Shown here: positions 52,313 to 63,405 of the stretch, piece by piece
Numbering within the stretch: position 1 is the first letter of the stretch
Layout of the letters: every line of letters starts with the position of its first letter
Source of the DNA: Isoetes taiwanensis
Taxonomy: Eukaryota > Streptophyta > Lycopodiopsida > Isoetales > Isoetaceae
Length of the DNA: 64,000 nucleotides
Direction of reading: 5' to 3'
Assembly: GCA_021234155.1 (NCBI GenBank)
Contig: JAJEKV010000084.1
Coordinates: 3,413,702 to 3,477,701 of the forward strand
Translations under genes and position numbers: made by a program
Notes under the pieces: model-generated
Seen by the model: the letters and a program-made list of their open reading frames with translations, nothing else
Told to the model about the DNA's origin: nothing
The model's database searches: none

Positions 52313-54685
52313 ACACCTTGTTGGATATTGTTGCAGGAAATCAGGCCTATTCTTTCTTGGATGGTTACTCAGGATATAATCAGATCCAAATCTATCCACC
52401 ACATCAAGCAATGACGGCTTTCGAACACCTTTTGGCATCTATGCTTATAAGGTATTACCTTTTGGCCTCACAAATGCTCCAGCCACATTTCAGCGAGCTA
52501 TGACATATGCTTTTCATGATATTTTAGACTTTTTGAGAATCTTTACAGATGACTTAATCGTATTTTCGAATTCAAGAAGGGATCACTTGGATCAGCTCAG
52601 AAAAGTTCTTGAAAGATGCCGATTGTATGGTATAAGTTTGAATCCTGCTAAGTGTATTTTCTTCACTAGAGGAGGAAAACTATTGGGCAATTATGTTTCA
52701 GAAAAGGGATTACAAGTGGATCATGGTAAGATTGCAGCCTTGCAGAAGGTCAAACCACCTACCAATGTATCACAAGTGAGAAGCTTATATGGCCAACTCA
52801 GTTTTAGTAGGAGGTATTTGCACAAGTTTGCTAAAGTAACTCAGCCACTTGTGGATTGTATGAAGCAAGGGCAGAATTTTAGATGGAAGGAGGACGCTCA
52901 ACAAGCATTTGAATGGTGCCTTGGACAATTGAAAGAGAGAACTTTGTTGCTTCCTCCAAGAATGAGTGAGCCTTTTCATTTATTCTTTACAGTTTGGGAG
53001 CAAGCTTTGGCTGTCACACTATGTCAGGAAAATCAGCAAAAGCATTATGATGTGAATTACTATGCTAGCAGGTTGTTAACTCCACAAGAGCAGAAATGGA
53101 CTCATGTGGAGCATCTTGGGTTGGCATTGAAGTGGGCCTTGAATAAATTTAGGCATTATCTTCTTCCTTCACAATGGAATTCAGCAAATGTACAGTATGT
53201 TTACATTCATATGGATGTGAACCCATTGCCATGCATTTACAACAAGACTGTCCAAGATCCTAAGTTTACAAGATGGGCTCTTATCATACAAGAATTTGAG
53301 TTGAAATATGTTAAAATGGCTCAAGGAGCTCATAATCCAAGTGCCTATTTGAGTAGTGGTGCTGAAATAGAAGAGGAAACAGACCAGCCAGTAGCAGTTC
53401 CGGATAATGGTGTATTACAAGGGTTCATTGAAACCGTGGATCTTTGGTATGCCAATATATACAGGTATTTACAAGATCAGACTTATCCTTCATCATTTTC
53501 AAAGCAACAAAAGCATGCTCTTAGAGTACAAGCAGATGGTTATATGGTGCATGAGGCCATTCTTTATAAGAGGACTATGGAAGGTCTCTTATTAAGGTGT
53601 GTTGCTGGTCAGCATACTCATGATTTGTTGCAGCAAGCACATGATTGTCAGGGGCATTTTACAGCCAGAACAACAGCTAGGAAAATCCTTCATTGGGGAT
53701 ATTATTGGCCAACTCTTTATAAGGATACTAGAGACTTTGTAAGCGAATGTGAGAAGTGCCAAAGGCATAAACAATTAACAGGCCACAATAATATGCCATT
53801 CCATCCTATTTTGAGTGTTGGTCCGTTTCATATGTGGGGATTGGATTACATTGGGCCTATCAATCCTCCATCTTCCAAAGGACATAAGTATATCTTGGCA
53901 GCCACATGTATGTTTACGAAGTGGGTCAGAAAATACCACAGTAAGCTTTCTTTATCACAATTTGATTTCTCGGTTTGGTGTTCCCACCATTCTTTTGTCG
54001 GACCGGGGAACTCATTTCATGGGGAAAGTAGTAGCTCAGTTAACAGAAAAGATTGGTGTTCAACATGTACAAGCTTCTGCTTATTATCCACAGGGAAATG
54101 GACAAGCTGAGTCTACTAACAAAATTTTGAAAGCTATCTTGGCTAAAACAGTGAAGGATAATCAAAGAAATTGGCATGAAGCCTTGACAGGTGCCTTATG
54201 GAGTTTCAGGTGTACTTACAAGTTGGCTACAAGATACACCATTTGAATTAGTTTATGGAGTGCAGGCTGTGATGCCTATTCATTTGGACATTCCTTTGTG
54301 TTCATTTATGGAGCTACCTTATTATGAAAATTTAGGAGAAGTTCCAACTCCAAATCAAGTGCATAATAGGATGAATGATTTGTTGCAATTGCAAGAGATG
54401 AGACAAGAAGCAGCAGATTTCAATATGAGGCATAAACAAAAAGTAAAGCTTATCAAAGACAGGTTGCAGGTTGTCAATCCATTTGAAGAAGGGCAATTGG
54501 TGTTGTGCAGAACCACTAAGAAGCATCTATCCAAATTTCAAAGCCCATGGGAAGGCCCATTTCTGATTGATAAAGAGGTACCAGGTGGGGCTTTCTACTT
54601 GATGACTCCAGAAGGAGAATTGTTGCCTAATCCCAGAAATGGCAAGAATCTCAGGCCTTATTTTGAAAGAGGAGTGCTTTTCTAA
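52313..54685 (+). pseudogene. Gypsy RT, RNase H and integrase
   Basis: RT continues in two frames (SFLDGYSGYNQI, then after a 1-nt shift KVLPFG and, at 52545, FTDDLIVFSN with the two catalytic Asp). The frame 52500-53940 is long and open through RNase H and the integrase HHCC finger (about 53610-53770, CEKCQRH) to the first integrase Asp (WGLDYIGP). The rest of the core (SDRGTHFMGK, SAYYPQGNGQAESTNK) is in another frame (53815-54246). The C-terminus is at 54191-54685. Confidence 0.9.
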
Positions 54686-54963
54686 GGGATTCAGATTTGG
54701 CACAGCTCCAATTACAGGGAATTTGTGGAGAACTTTTGGGTTGCAACATGTCGTTTTTCTGTAAAAACAGATGGTGACAGTTCTATAATACACAATCTAT
54801 TCTACATCAATGGATGTGTTTCGACGATGCAAATCCAACGAGCTATGGTGCAGGTCAAACAGAGTTCTGGAACTCAAGATATCAGCTTTCAACGTTTGCC
54901 ATAGTTACAGAGGCTCTATTTCGTCACTGTCATTTTGGACCAGTTTGTTTGTATTAGTCGTTT

Positions 54964-54977
54964 GGATTTGAGGAGGG
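54964..54977 (+). promoter_or_regulatory. Gypsy polypurine tract
   Basis: GGATTTGAGGAGGG lies directly before TGTAAATGTG. This sets the true 5' end of the right LTR at 54978, about 100 bp upstream of where similarity to the left LTR begins. Confidence 0.8.
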
Positions 54978-55402
54978 TGTAAATGTGTCATTTGGGGACA
55001 TGTCTCAAGGACCATATTAGTATGTTTTGTTGTGGGTTCTCCGCCACGGAGTGGCACATTTTCCCACTGTGGTCACCACTGTTGGGGTGGTCACCACACT
55101 CGTCACCACTCACCACACTCACCACTATTGGGGTGGTATAGAAGGGATATACGCACATGCACGCGTGCAGGATATTTGCACGTATACATTGTGGAGCCAT
55201 TATGATCACTGTATTATCTGAGCAGAGAGAGAAGAACAGAGAGACGGTGTATGGAGAGAGAGAGAGAGAGAGAGAGTATTTTGCTTGATCTAGCTATGGA
55301 GATGATGATTCTTTGTGTTGTGCATTGCCTTGATCTGATAGATTGAGCTTGGATTAGTGGGTTTTCCATCCTTCTTGCAAGGTTAGGGTTCAGGCTCTAA
55401 CA
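54978..55402 (+). repeat. Gypsy right LTR (425 bp)
   Basis: Starts TGTAAATGTGTCATT and ends GGCTCTAACA, followed by the duplication AATCT. It contains tandem GTCACCAC units and a (GA)n tract (55255-55276). Confidence 0.88.
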
Positions 55403-55407
55403 AATCT

Positions 55408-56090
55408 GATCCATAATCCATTAGAGAAAGTGAAAATAACATCTATGCATTGCAAAGACAGAGGGAAGTCATTTGATTGCAGGCTTACTTGTGATTTACC
55501 AGGTGAAGACGGCTCTACAAGCTCAGTAATGGTACTCTGTCTGTCTCAAACCTCCCTGCAACATAGAATCTAAACTGCAAAGAAACCGTCGCAACTTTAC
55601 AAATTGAATAAGAACATGAATGAGCAAATAAGAACATCTGTTCTTTCTTTATCTTGTATGATTTCTGTGATGTTTAAGCATGTCATGCTATTTCTTGAAA
55701 CAGGGTATTTTAGCAAGAAACATACCTGATATATACTAGGCAGAAAGCTTGTAGAAGAGGCCGATATGGCCTATGGGCTTATCTTTGGGCTCATCCCTAA
55801 GCATAATCGATTTCATTTGGCAGTGTTAGTGGGCTTAAATAAAGATCTTTTGTGGCAGAATAAGGATCCGATGAGAGATCATCTTTCACTTGACAGAGAT
55901 CATCAGCAAGACTTGACAAGCAACTTACTTAATCAGTATCAGAGATCATCTCGAACCAGTGGCAGGAAAGGAGGTCATCGTCGGGCCTCGGGCGCCAATG
56001 AACAGCAGGTCGGTCGAGCAGCAGGACAACAGAAAAACAAAGGGAAAAAATTTCCCCCCTTCCGTTGAGTTTTTTTTTTTCGTTCAAAAC
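55408..56090. other. hAT 5' leader region
   Basis: Lies between the gypsy element and the hAT subterminal repeats, upstream (minus strand) of the transposase ATG. No protein family was recognised. It probably holds the transposase promoter, 5' UTR and intron. Confidence 0.45.
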
Positions 56091-56246
56091 TTAATACGGT
56101 CGTATTCTAGCCCGTGGAATACGGGCGTATTCTGTTTCGACAATTGCTTACGGCGTATTCATTTTTGGAATACGATTTTCTTTAAATTTACGTATTTGCC
56201 GTATTCTAAAGAGAATACGGCCGTATTCTGTTTCCATGCCCGTGAT

Positions 56247-57040
56247 ATCTTCACTTTTCTGATAGATAATATCTTAGTCGGGGTAAAAGTGAAATGCATG
56301 GGCGAATCATTGATTCAAACTGGCCACGACGTCTCACGACTATCAAGCACGTGAGATAACTCATCCCGAAGGTAGACTTGTATGATGGAATCAGATACCG
56401 TCGCAGGAAGGAATGATTTGTAGACCCTAACATGGATTCCATTACATATTCCAACACATGTGAGTTCTTTTGCTACTACGACACCAATTCGCCAGTGCAT
56501 GGTATCGTTTCTCATATGATAAAAAAGGCAAACAATTGCAGGTTAGTCAAAGCACTAGATTACCCAATAGATAGATACATGCGCTTTATCCTCCACCTAC
56601 CTCTCTCAAAGCACATCCATATAAACAACATTCCCTTGGATAGACTTGAGCAAATAGGAAGTCATCAATTAGTTGGATGAACTGCTCCAACTTGACAATG
56701 TAGTCAGTGCAAAATATTTCCTTGAGTTTTCTAATAAGCTCCTCAATTTCCACGCTTGCTACCCCATGCATATGAACGTGGTATTTTCGTTCACAATCAT
56801 ACCATGACCCAAGAGCACGTACGACAAAAATAACACTAGAGACGTGATAACTCCTGTCACCTTTCAGGCATTTGGCGACATGGTGACCAAAGATATACCA
56901 AGGGACCAAAGTACGCACCATTTACATAAATGAAGAAATAAGTAAGTAAGTAAGACAAAAAGGAAATAAAATAGAAGAAATCAATGAAAACAAAGAGAAA
57001 TTGAAAGTAGATATATTTAAGTATTAGGCTCATAATTAGA
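56247..57040. other. Region without recognised gene
   Basis: Lies 3' (minus strand) of the Helitron helicase fragment, so it may include the Helitron 3' part. No CTRR end with hairpin could be fixed. Confidence 0.35.
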
Positions 57041-57049
57041 GGAGTTCTT

Positions 57050-57875
57050 TGTATACAATATTTGTTGTATATCTTAATCGGCCGACGTCCGCGGAAACAT
57101 CTCCATCCTTCGATAGAACGAGTACCTTTATGCCTTGGATTCCTTGAGCTCTCGAGAATGCCACATAGAGTTGTCCGTGACTCTGGGTTTGGCAAATACA
57201 AACCAACCATTTTTATCGTTTGGCTCTGGAACTTGTTGATTGTCATATCAAAAGCTGAGTGTAGCAAAAATTGCATGCGTTCAAACTGAAATGCGAGTTC
57301 TGCATTATTTGGCACCAAAGGAATTCGAAATATGAACACTCTACTCCCAATACTTTTTCAGTGACAATCTTGGCATCTATAGCACGTCTTCCCAGTGAAT
57401 GTATGATGAGGCGAGTGCCATTGTAGAGTCCTTTACGAGTAGAAACTGACCTCAACAACATGACAATCATGCCAACCTTCAATGTCAATTGATGTGGAGG
57501 CATCCCACTCGGAGTTTGCACATTCAAAAATTCAACAGGATGGACCCTTGCATCATTCTCATCCACAGCTTGATCGGCACTGTAATAATCAATAGGCGTA
57601 GCAGGCAACCACTCTGTCATCCTCTTGTTTACTTCATCTACATCCTCATTTAGTGGCATAAGGATTGCCCTTTGCACCCAAAGGATACACTTTCATAATT
57701 TGTGGAAACATCCGGAAATGCCATGGCTAGCAAATCATTCAAGTCCTGTGACTTCACACACATCTCTTCTGGAAGACATATTACATCCGACACAATGTTT
57801 GGAAATGTGGCTTCGAGTCCATCTCCAACTCGTAGAAGATAGTCAGCAAACGCCCTTTGCTCTTCGCATATTTAT
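57050..57875 (-). pseudogene. Helitron PIF1-like helicase C-terminal fragment
   Basis: Reads on the minus strand from FADYLLRVGDGLEATFPNIV (about 57855) through the AILMPLNEDVDEVNKRM block, PVEFLNVQTPSGMPPHQL and LKVGMIVMLLRS to RIPLVPNNAELAFQFE and FDMTINKFQSQT, ending in GLYLPNP. These are the last helicase motifs of plant Helitron RepHel proteins. The final motif normally reads INKSQGQT, so two key residues are changed. Three frameshifts break the fragment. The Rep/HUH domain is absent. Confidence 0.88.
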
Positions 57876-57879
57876 GTTG

Positions 57880-58440
57880 AGCTCAACATTGGCACTTATC
57901 GAGCTTAGCATACAGATCATGCTTGTGAAGCTTCTGAAGTACTTGATGAAAACTCTTGAAGAACATAAGAGGCATATTCATCAAGTTCTTCAGAAGCTTG
58001 ACAAGCATGATCTGTATGCTAAGCTCGATAAGTGCCAATTTGAGCAGATCACTTGGAGTTTCTTGGTTATTGCATCACACCTCAGGGTTAGAACTGTTCT
58101 AGACTGGCAAACACCTTCTTTGGTTTGAGATCCTCAGTGCTTTCTTCAATTTGCCAATTTCTATCGTCGATTTATCCAGAACTATCCACTTCCTTTGATG
58201 CATCTCACTATAAAGGATACACTTTTTGAATGGATAGTTGAAGCAAAGTGCTTTCATTTTCTCGAAGCAAGCTTTCACCACGCCTCCAGTCCTTGCCCAT
58301 CCAATGTATCTCTACATTATTGAACCAGATGCATCTGACTTTTCTCTTGGTAGTATCTTGTCACATGATGTTAACGAGCTTTGTCACAAGGCAAGTAGGT
58401 TCATGCTCACGTTTTCAAAAATGGGCTGGGCAATAATGTC
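57880..58440 (+). pseudogene. Gypsy RT/RNase H fragment with inverted duplication
   Basis: Plus-strand remnant of another Ty3/gypsy family: EEHKRHIHQVLQKLDKHDLY with AKLDKCQF, then CFLQFANFYRRFIQNYPLP (58138-58190), FTTPPVLAHPMYLYIIEPDA (58270-58330) and FSLGSILSH. Frames shift repeatedly. It lies directly beside the Helitron fragment. Confidence 0.82.
57889..58038. repeat. 62-bp-arm inverted repeat
   Basis: Arms 57889-57950 and 57977-58038 are complementary at 60 of 62 positions with a 26-nt loop. Pairing extends imperfectly outward to about 57880 and 58045. Only the right arm is the expected coding sequence, so the left arm is an inverted copy of it. Confidence 0.95.
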
Positions 58441-58516
58441 TTTTTAGGAAATTTATTATATGGGAAGTGGTCCAGTGTAACAAGTGCAATATTACTATTC
58501 ATTAGTATGATACAGA

Positions 58517-58830
58517 GATGTTAGTCTCATGGAATACTATGATTTTTGCCTATGTGCAACACGAACTGCACGCCCAATCTCTCATCCTTTTCCATGAAAT
58601 GCAACTGGAGGAAGTGAAGCTCAATAGGATTAGTTTTGTCATGGTCCTTGGAGCATGTTCAAGTTTTGTTGACTTAACAAAGGATCGCTTGATTCATGGA
58701 GCAATTGTTGGTAGCGAATTTGAGTAACACTGTGGTGGGAACTGCAACAGTTAAAATGCATAAGCACAGGAAGCCTAGAAGAAGCAGGTTATAATTTCTA
58801 CAGATGCAGCGTTTAGGTATAGTATCATGG
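58517..58830 (+). pseudogene. Pentatricopeptide-repeat gene fragment
   Basis: The frame 58518-58727 reads LVSWNTMIFAYVQHEL, ALILFHEMQLEEVKLNRIS-like and FVMVLGACSSF, the P/L/S motif pattern of plant PLS-class PPR proteins. A frameshift at about 58770 precedes SLEEAGYNFYRC, the next repeat. About 2.5 repeats remain. PPR proteins act in organelle RNA processing; this fragment is not functional. Confidence 0.85.
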
Positions 58831-59321
58831 AATCTTACATATATTCATCATGGTTTGGATCATCAAACTCTACAAATTTTTTAAAAATTGCATTTATAGA
58901 AAGGCAATTAGAGATGCAGATAGAGCATTAGCACTTGATCTAGAGCATTAGCACTTGATCATATACACTGGAAAAGTCCTCTGGGAACAATTAGAGCTTT
59001 CTGTGGATTATAACAGCATAGATTGGCCTATGATACAATCATTGTTTGGATCAATCTCCGAAGATAATGTACATGTAAAGGCTTTGATCCTACTCTGTAA
59101 AGCTTTCTGTCACATTCAAGGTTCAGAGAATTGGTCCAACTACATCTTAAACTGCATGGTGCGCATGACACTAACTTCAAGCCTATAGTATGACAGAGAA
59201 ATACTGTGACAGAGAAAGGGTTCATGCAAATTTACAACGCGTGCTTATCATCTCCGTGTTCATTAAAATCAAAATTAAAATCATACTATGCAACACATAA
59301 GATTTGATGAGTAATAAGATT
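58831..59321. other. Region without recognised gene
   Basis: One short frame (58955-59188, plus) of no recognised family. Confidence 0.35.
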
Positions 59322-59993
59322 TGATCGGGCTGCAGATTCACGATTTTTAATCATTCTGCGCTGCCGCCCTCTCAATAACCTTCTCCAAATTTTCATTCAA
59401 GTTTCTTATCCTGCCATGAGCTATCTCATTACTTCCATATGTTGGGGAGTGACATGATGGAGGACTAGATGTAGAATCAGAAGCAAATCCATGAGCATTA
59501 TTGTATACAGCAGCAAAGTTTATGTTCCCAACATTTTTCGAGGTTCCAACTCCCCCATACTCTTCTACTTCCCTTATTGGAGATTCTGCATCTTTGAATC
59601 TTTTAGGAGTAGAAAACCCCATGGTTAAATCCTGTTGTTGAGGCTTAGGAAATGCAATTTTATGCTCAAAATAGGTATCCTTAGGCTCAAAATCCTGCAG
59701 CTGGACTACAGGAGCCTTTGCATATGCATTTCTCTGCCATAAATCTGGTTGCTGCTGAGCAATGGCTGCTACCCTGGAAAATGCATTGTTATGATCAAAT
59801 GGCAAGCTTGTCTGTCTATTAAAAACATCTGAAGCATTCTCTGCTATGGCCTGGCTTTCCGCTGCGCTAAAAATGTTCTTAAGCAATTCATCCATATTCA
59901 TTGAGCCAAAATTTTTACCTGGTCCTCCCATAACATTTTGAAACTCATGCAGAGTAAGAGAATAGATAGAAGACTCTCTTGGAGTTTTAAGCT
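59322..59993 (-). pseudogene. Group-A bZIP (ABI5/ABF-like) fragment with frameshift
   Basis: Begins after an acceptor-like TTCTTATAG (59999-59994) with the conserved N-terminal block ESSIYSLTLHEFQN, then GKNFGSMNMDELLKNIF, the C1 region of ABA-response bZIP factors. At 59370 one extra G in GAGAGGGCGG throws the frame to a stop. In the shifted frame the basic region RRQRRMIKNRESAARS follows, after which similarity stops at 59322. There is no leucine zipper and no clear C2/C3 blocks. Such factors bind ABRE promoters in ABA signalling; this copy cannot. Confidence 0.85.
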
Positions 59994-60545
59994 GCTATAA
60001 GAATGAAGTCATACATGTCCCAATTTCAGAGCATGCCATCTAAACCAAACTAAATAATAATGTTCAAAATGTTCTAATAGTTCCAACAGAACTCATAAGA
60101 AATTCAACTTCCTTGCAATGATAATTTGGACTGAACCAATTAGTTCCTCGCATAGGGCAGTCAAGATAAAATACGTGCTACAAATTTGTGGCTATCAAGC
60201 TACACCCTGGATGCATGAGAACAGCTACATTCTTTGAGAATAAAGAGGTTTTTCCAGCAAGGGAAAGCATGCAAGGGAAATGAAGCTTCTACTACTGCCT
60301 ATTGTTCATATCATGATTTGTATTGTAAGTCAATAAGCAGTGCAATCAGATCAAAAGATATAAAGTAGAAATGGCCAACCGTGAACAGGGATGGCATAGA
60401 AGCCTTGGCCTGTGTCGAAGATGGCCACTGGACTTATTAAACACTAGCTGCCCCTGAACCTAACACTAACACTAGCTGCCCCTGAACTATTCATGTGTAA
60501 ACTTACCTATCTACCCAGCAACCCCAAAAACTCAAGCTTATGATC
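59994..60545. other. Region without recognised gene
   Basis: No coding or repeat signal beyond a 27-bp tandem repeat (CACTAGCTGCCCCTGAAC, 60443-60490). Confidence 0.4.
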
Positions 60546-61175
60546 CTAAAACTCTTTCTGACTGTTTTCAAACATTAAACAACCCAGAACCATCCAATAA
60601 TCTGAAAAACAAATAAAGCAAGGGGAGTTTGAAAGCTCACCTACATTTGGAAACTTCGAAACTTGATGGAATCCAGCAATGACCTCCTCCAATTCTTCAC
60701 CTACTGGGAATTTAATCTTATAACCAAAAACTTGTACAATAGCTTTGCAAACTTCTATCACTACCATATGTGCACTGCTCTCTCCTATCCCAAATTTCTC
60801 TGACAAAATCAAATAATCAGACCCTCTAGCAAACAACATACTACTCTAATGTCCACCGGAATAGCCTTTCGATAATGAGTGTCTTGCTTTTCAATCGTAG
60901 TAGCCCTTGACAAAGCGATCGAACCAAGTAAAACTTCTTGGTTTCACCCACCAATCACCTAAACGATGCTCATAAATGCTACCATGCCCGAAAGCTTGCA
61001 ATATGGCAACTTCATCTTGAAACAGCTTGCATAAACCACTACCTTCACTTTGTCCAATTAGTAGCGTCAGAATCTGTAGATATCCAGCTACTAATATCAT
61101 AATAGGCCGTACTAAATCGTCACCAATTGACATTTGATCTTCATTAACAAGCTGCACAAAAATCTTATTGTACAT
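60546..61175 (-). pseudogene. PIF/Harbinger transposase N-terminal part, broken
   Basis: Minus-strand pieces in three frames: GDWWVKPRSFTWFDRFVKGY (about 60960-60905), DTHYRKAIPVDIRV (60885-60845), then GSDYLILSEKFGIGESSAHM and FPVGEELEEVIAGF (60825-60660). This is the DDE_Tnp_4 N-terminal region. The catalytic GAIDGTH block and the rest are missing. It follows the Myb/SANT-like partner gene in the same orientation. Confidence 0.85.
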
Positions 61176-61502
61176 TAAGCAAATCCATCACATTCATACA
61201 AACATAAACACATTCACATTCACAAATATAAACCTTCACAAATATAAAGCTGCAAATTCCATTATCATCATATTGTCACACAATGCCATATCAAAATTGG
61301 ATGGAAACGAAAAATATCAGCTTTGAGTTGAAAATATCAAATGAAATAAACATCAAACTTTCTCCAAACAAAAACATGTATTTGCTTGATAGCTGCAGTT
61401 GTCACTAGAAATTAGCAACCAACGACCACCATGACTACCTAATCATCACCTACAGACAAGCATGGTCTATTAGTGATTCTTCAATATATTTTTATGCATG
61501 GG

Positions 61503-62740
61503 CTACAAAAATTTTAGAATATAGAAACCTGAGTATGGTGGAAACTGCAGGGCAGCCTTGCTTGTGAAATAATTTTCCATCTTCTCAAATGCCCCTTCCA
61601 TTACACTAATTGAGTTAACGAGAGTTTGTTGCAGCTGAAGCTTCTCTCTTTCTATTTCCAAACCTTTTACAAAATGTTGATCCATCATTGTAACAAGCTG
61701 CTTGTTATTATCTGCCATTGTTCTTGTCAAAGAAGAAGTGCCGCCACTAGCTCTTCTTTCTCCCGAAGAGCTTGCTTCTCCCACTCCGATAACATGATGA
61801 CCCCCTTCACTTGCTGATCTACTACTATCTGCCGTGTACTGTGGTTCTATTACAGGCCTTGTGGACTGGAATGAATCCAACAACTTGTAAATCGTCTCCT
61901 CTATGCCTGGAAGGTTATAAACCTTTTTCACCTCATGTTTAGTTAGTGAAAAGTACTCCGGCATACCAGTTTTCTTGCTGAAATCATGTGCTGTCTTGTA
62001 TTCGTCAATCAAATTCTCATACTTCAGCTTACAACCATCGCCATCCCTATCATCAAAACCTGTTTCTGCCATTTTCTCAGAAATCCTTTTCCATCTTGAC
62101 GTTGCTGATTCCATCTTCTCCCTTGCTCGCTGAAGCACCTTCTAAAGCTAACAATTCTTCCTTTTTAAACTCCACTAACATCCTTGTCTCTTCAATTGAC
62201 CAATTCTGTGATCTCTTCCTTTTCTGGGGTCTATTGGATGCTTGAGAATAATCCGATGCATCTTCCATGTTGATGTGCAATGGCTACAAATGTAATTGTG
62301 AATACTAGTTTACGAAAGAGTGGCAAGAATTACAACGTAAAATTGCCCATAAAGAGTGACCCTTCTGTATCAAAATTTTAAGCTCATAACAGTGCTGCCA
62401 GCTTCTGAGATCAACATTTACAGAAAAAAGATTCTAAAAGCTGAAAAAAAACTCTATTTCCCAACATACCCATGTCCGAGAGCATTTAAGTTTTCAAGAA
62501 GAGACAATTTTATTTAAAAAAACTTAAGCCAAGAGCATTCTTGTCAAGCGTTCATGCACTATAGCAAGAATTCAAAACCCATTAAAATACCTCTTCATCA
62601 TTTGACAGTCCGTCTTCATGCCCTAGCCCCAGCGTATCTACACTTCCACCACGACCTTGTCCACGAGCCATTCGACCTCTGCTATCTCGCCCACGGGCAT
62701 TTCGATTACTTCCTCGAGCAGGCGGAGCTCGCATCGCCAT
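61503..62740 (-). pseudogene. PIF/Harbinger ORF1 (Myb/SANT trihelix-like protein)
   Basis: Exon 1 (62740-62591) encodes an Arg/Gly-rich start (MAMRAPPARGSN). A GAAGAG|GTATTT donor joins in phase 0 to exon 2 from 62283 (KRKRSQNWSIEETRMLVEF). Near 62140 the frame shifts by one base inside the Myb/SANT-like domain. The second frame continues SATSRWKRISEKMAETGF, GCKLKYENLIDEYKTAHDF and a Ser-rich C-terminus with a coiled coil (about 61700-61560). In Harbinger elements this protein brings the transposase to the nucleus and the DNA ends. An independent trihelix gene is less likely given the transposase next door. Confidence 0.75.
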
Positions 62741-63013
62741 AGTTAACGGCTGCTAAATGACCTCGATGAGGTCAGGATAATTTTTGTTAACATTTAGTAA
62801 AAAAAAAATCCCGTCGATTAAATTCGCGTAAATTGATGTTAACGAGCGTGTCTTGTGTGAAAGGCATGTGAGTTAGTGTTTTTCGTTAAGAAAATATTTA
62901 ACAACCATTAACAGAATAGCTTAACCAAAGACTAACTTAACTTGCAGTGTGAACATAATAGCAGTTAAAAAACCTAACTTAACCTAACCTAACCGCTGGT
63001 GTGAATGGGCCCC
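62741..63013. mobile_element. PIF/Harbinger terminal region (right end)
   Basis: Read on the minus strand from 63013: GGGGCCCATTCACACCAGCG followed by GTTAGGTTAGGTTAAGTTAGG-type repeats, the style of Harbinger terminal inverted repeats. The opposite end was not found, so the boundary and target duplication remain unproven. Confidence 0.5.
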
Positions 63014-63405
63014 ATGTTTTCTGAAAAGTCGATGCATTCCATTCCACTACCCCAATACTGCATCTGCAGCCGCTCTTTTCAAGAAAATTGTCCCAGAATA
63101 TTCGTTCTGGGGCTTAATTTCGTTCTGGAATATTCCGGCATGTTGCATAACCAAATTTGTTAAAATCTAGATCTGAAAAAACGAAGAGCTGTCGCAGGCG
63201 TTGGTGCATACGGTGAGTGTTTGTGTTTAGGTCTTACACTTGATGGGCTAGAATCTTATTAGGTTGCGTTGTATATCGATTCTTGCTGCATTCTCTCTGT
63301 TATTGGGAACAATCATATGGAAAATGCGGCTTCTGTACAAAGCGACCACAGTTGTTCTTCTAGTGTAGAAAGTTGTCGCAAACTTTTCTGGTAAGGGCAG
63401 ATAAT
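63014..63405 (+). promoter_or_regulatory. Upstream region of the TMEM161-like gene
   Basis: Between the Harbinger end and the start codon. An in-frame stop at 63361 lies upstream of the ATG. CATACGGTGAGT (63208) is a possible 5' UTR splice donor. Confidence 0.35.

Larger units (their letters stand above)
48262..55402 (+). mobile_element. Ty3/gypsy LTR retrotransposon, complete
   Basis: Left LTR 48262-48565, PBS at 48569, gag, MITE, protease, RT, RNase H, integrase, PPT 54964-54977 and right LTR 54978-55402. The 5-bp duplication AATCT is exact (48257-48261 and 55403-55407). The order protease-RT-RNase H-integrase is that of Metaviridae. Both LTRs end GGCTCTAACA. Frameshifts near 49440, 50580, 50955, 52300, 52420, 53930 and 54240 and a MITE in gag make it defective. 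Confidence 0.93.
44148..56238 (-). mobile_element. hAT transposon (DUF659 type), interrupted by a gypsy element
   Basis: Ends CACAGTGACATAATACG (44148) and, on the other strand, CATGGAAACAGAATACG (56238) are imperfect inverted repeats (11 of 17). The flanking 8-bp duplication CCCGTGAT is exact (44140-44147 and 56239-56246). Both ends carry clustered ATACGG / CGTATTC motifs (44155-44250 and 56091-56238) typical of hAT subterminal regions. Taking out the gypsy element with its duplication (7.15 kb) and the pol fragment (0.93 kb) leaves about 4 kb, a normal autonomous size. The transposase is on the minus strand. Confidence 0.9.

Noticed and set aside
62978-62995. Interstitial telomere repeat (CCTAA units)
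   Set aside because: Only three imperfect units, not the plant TTTAGGG repeat, and positioned at the presumed Harbinger end.
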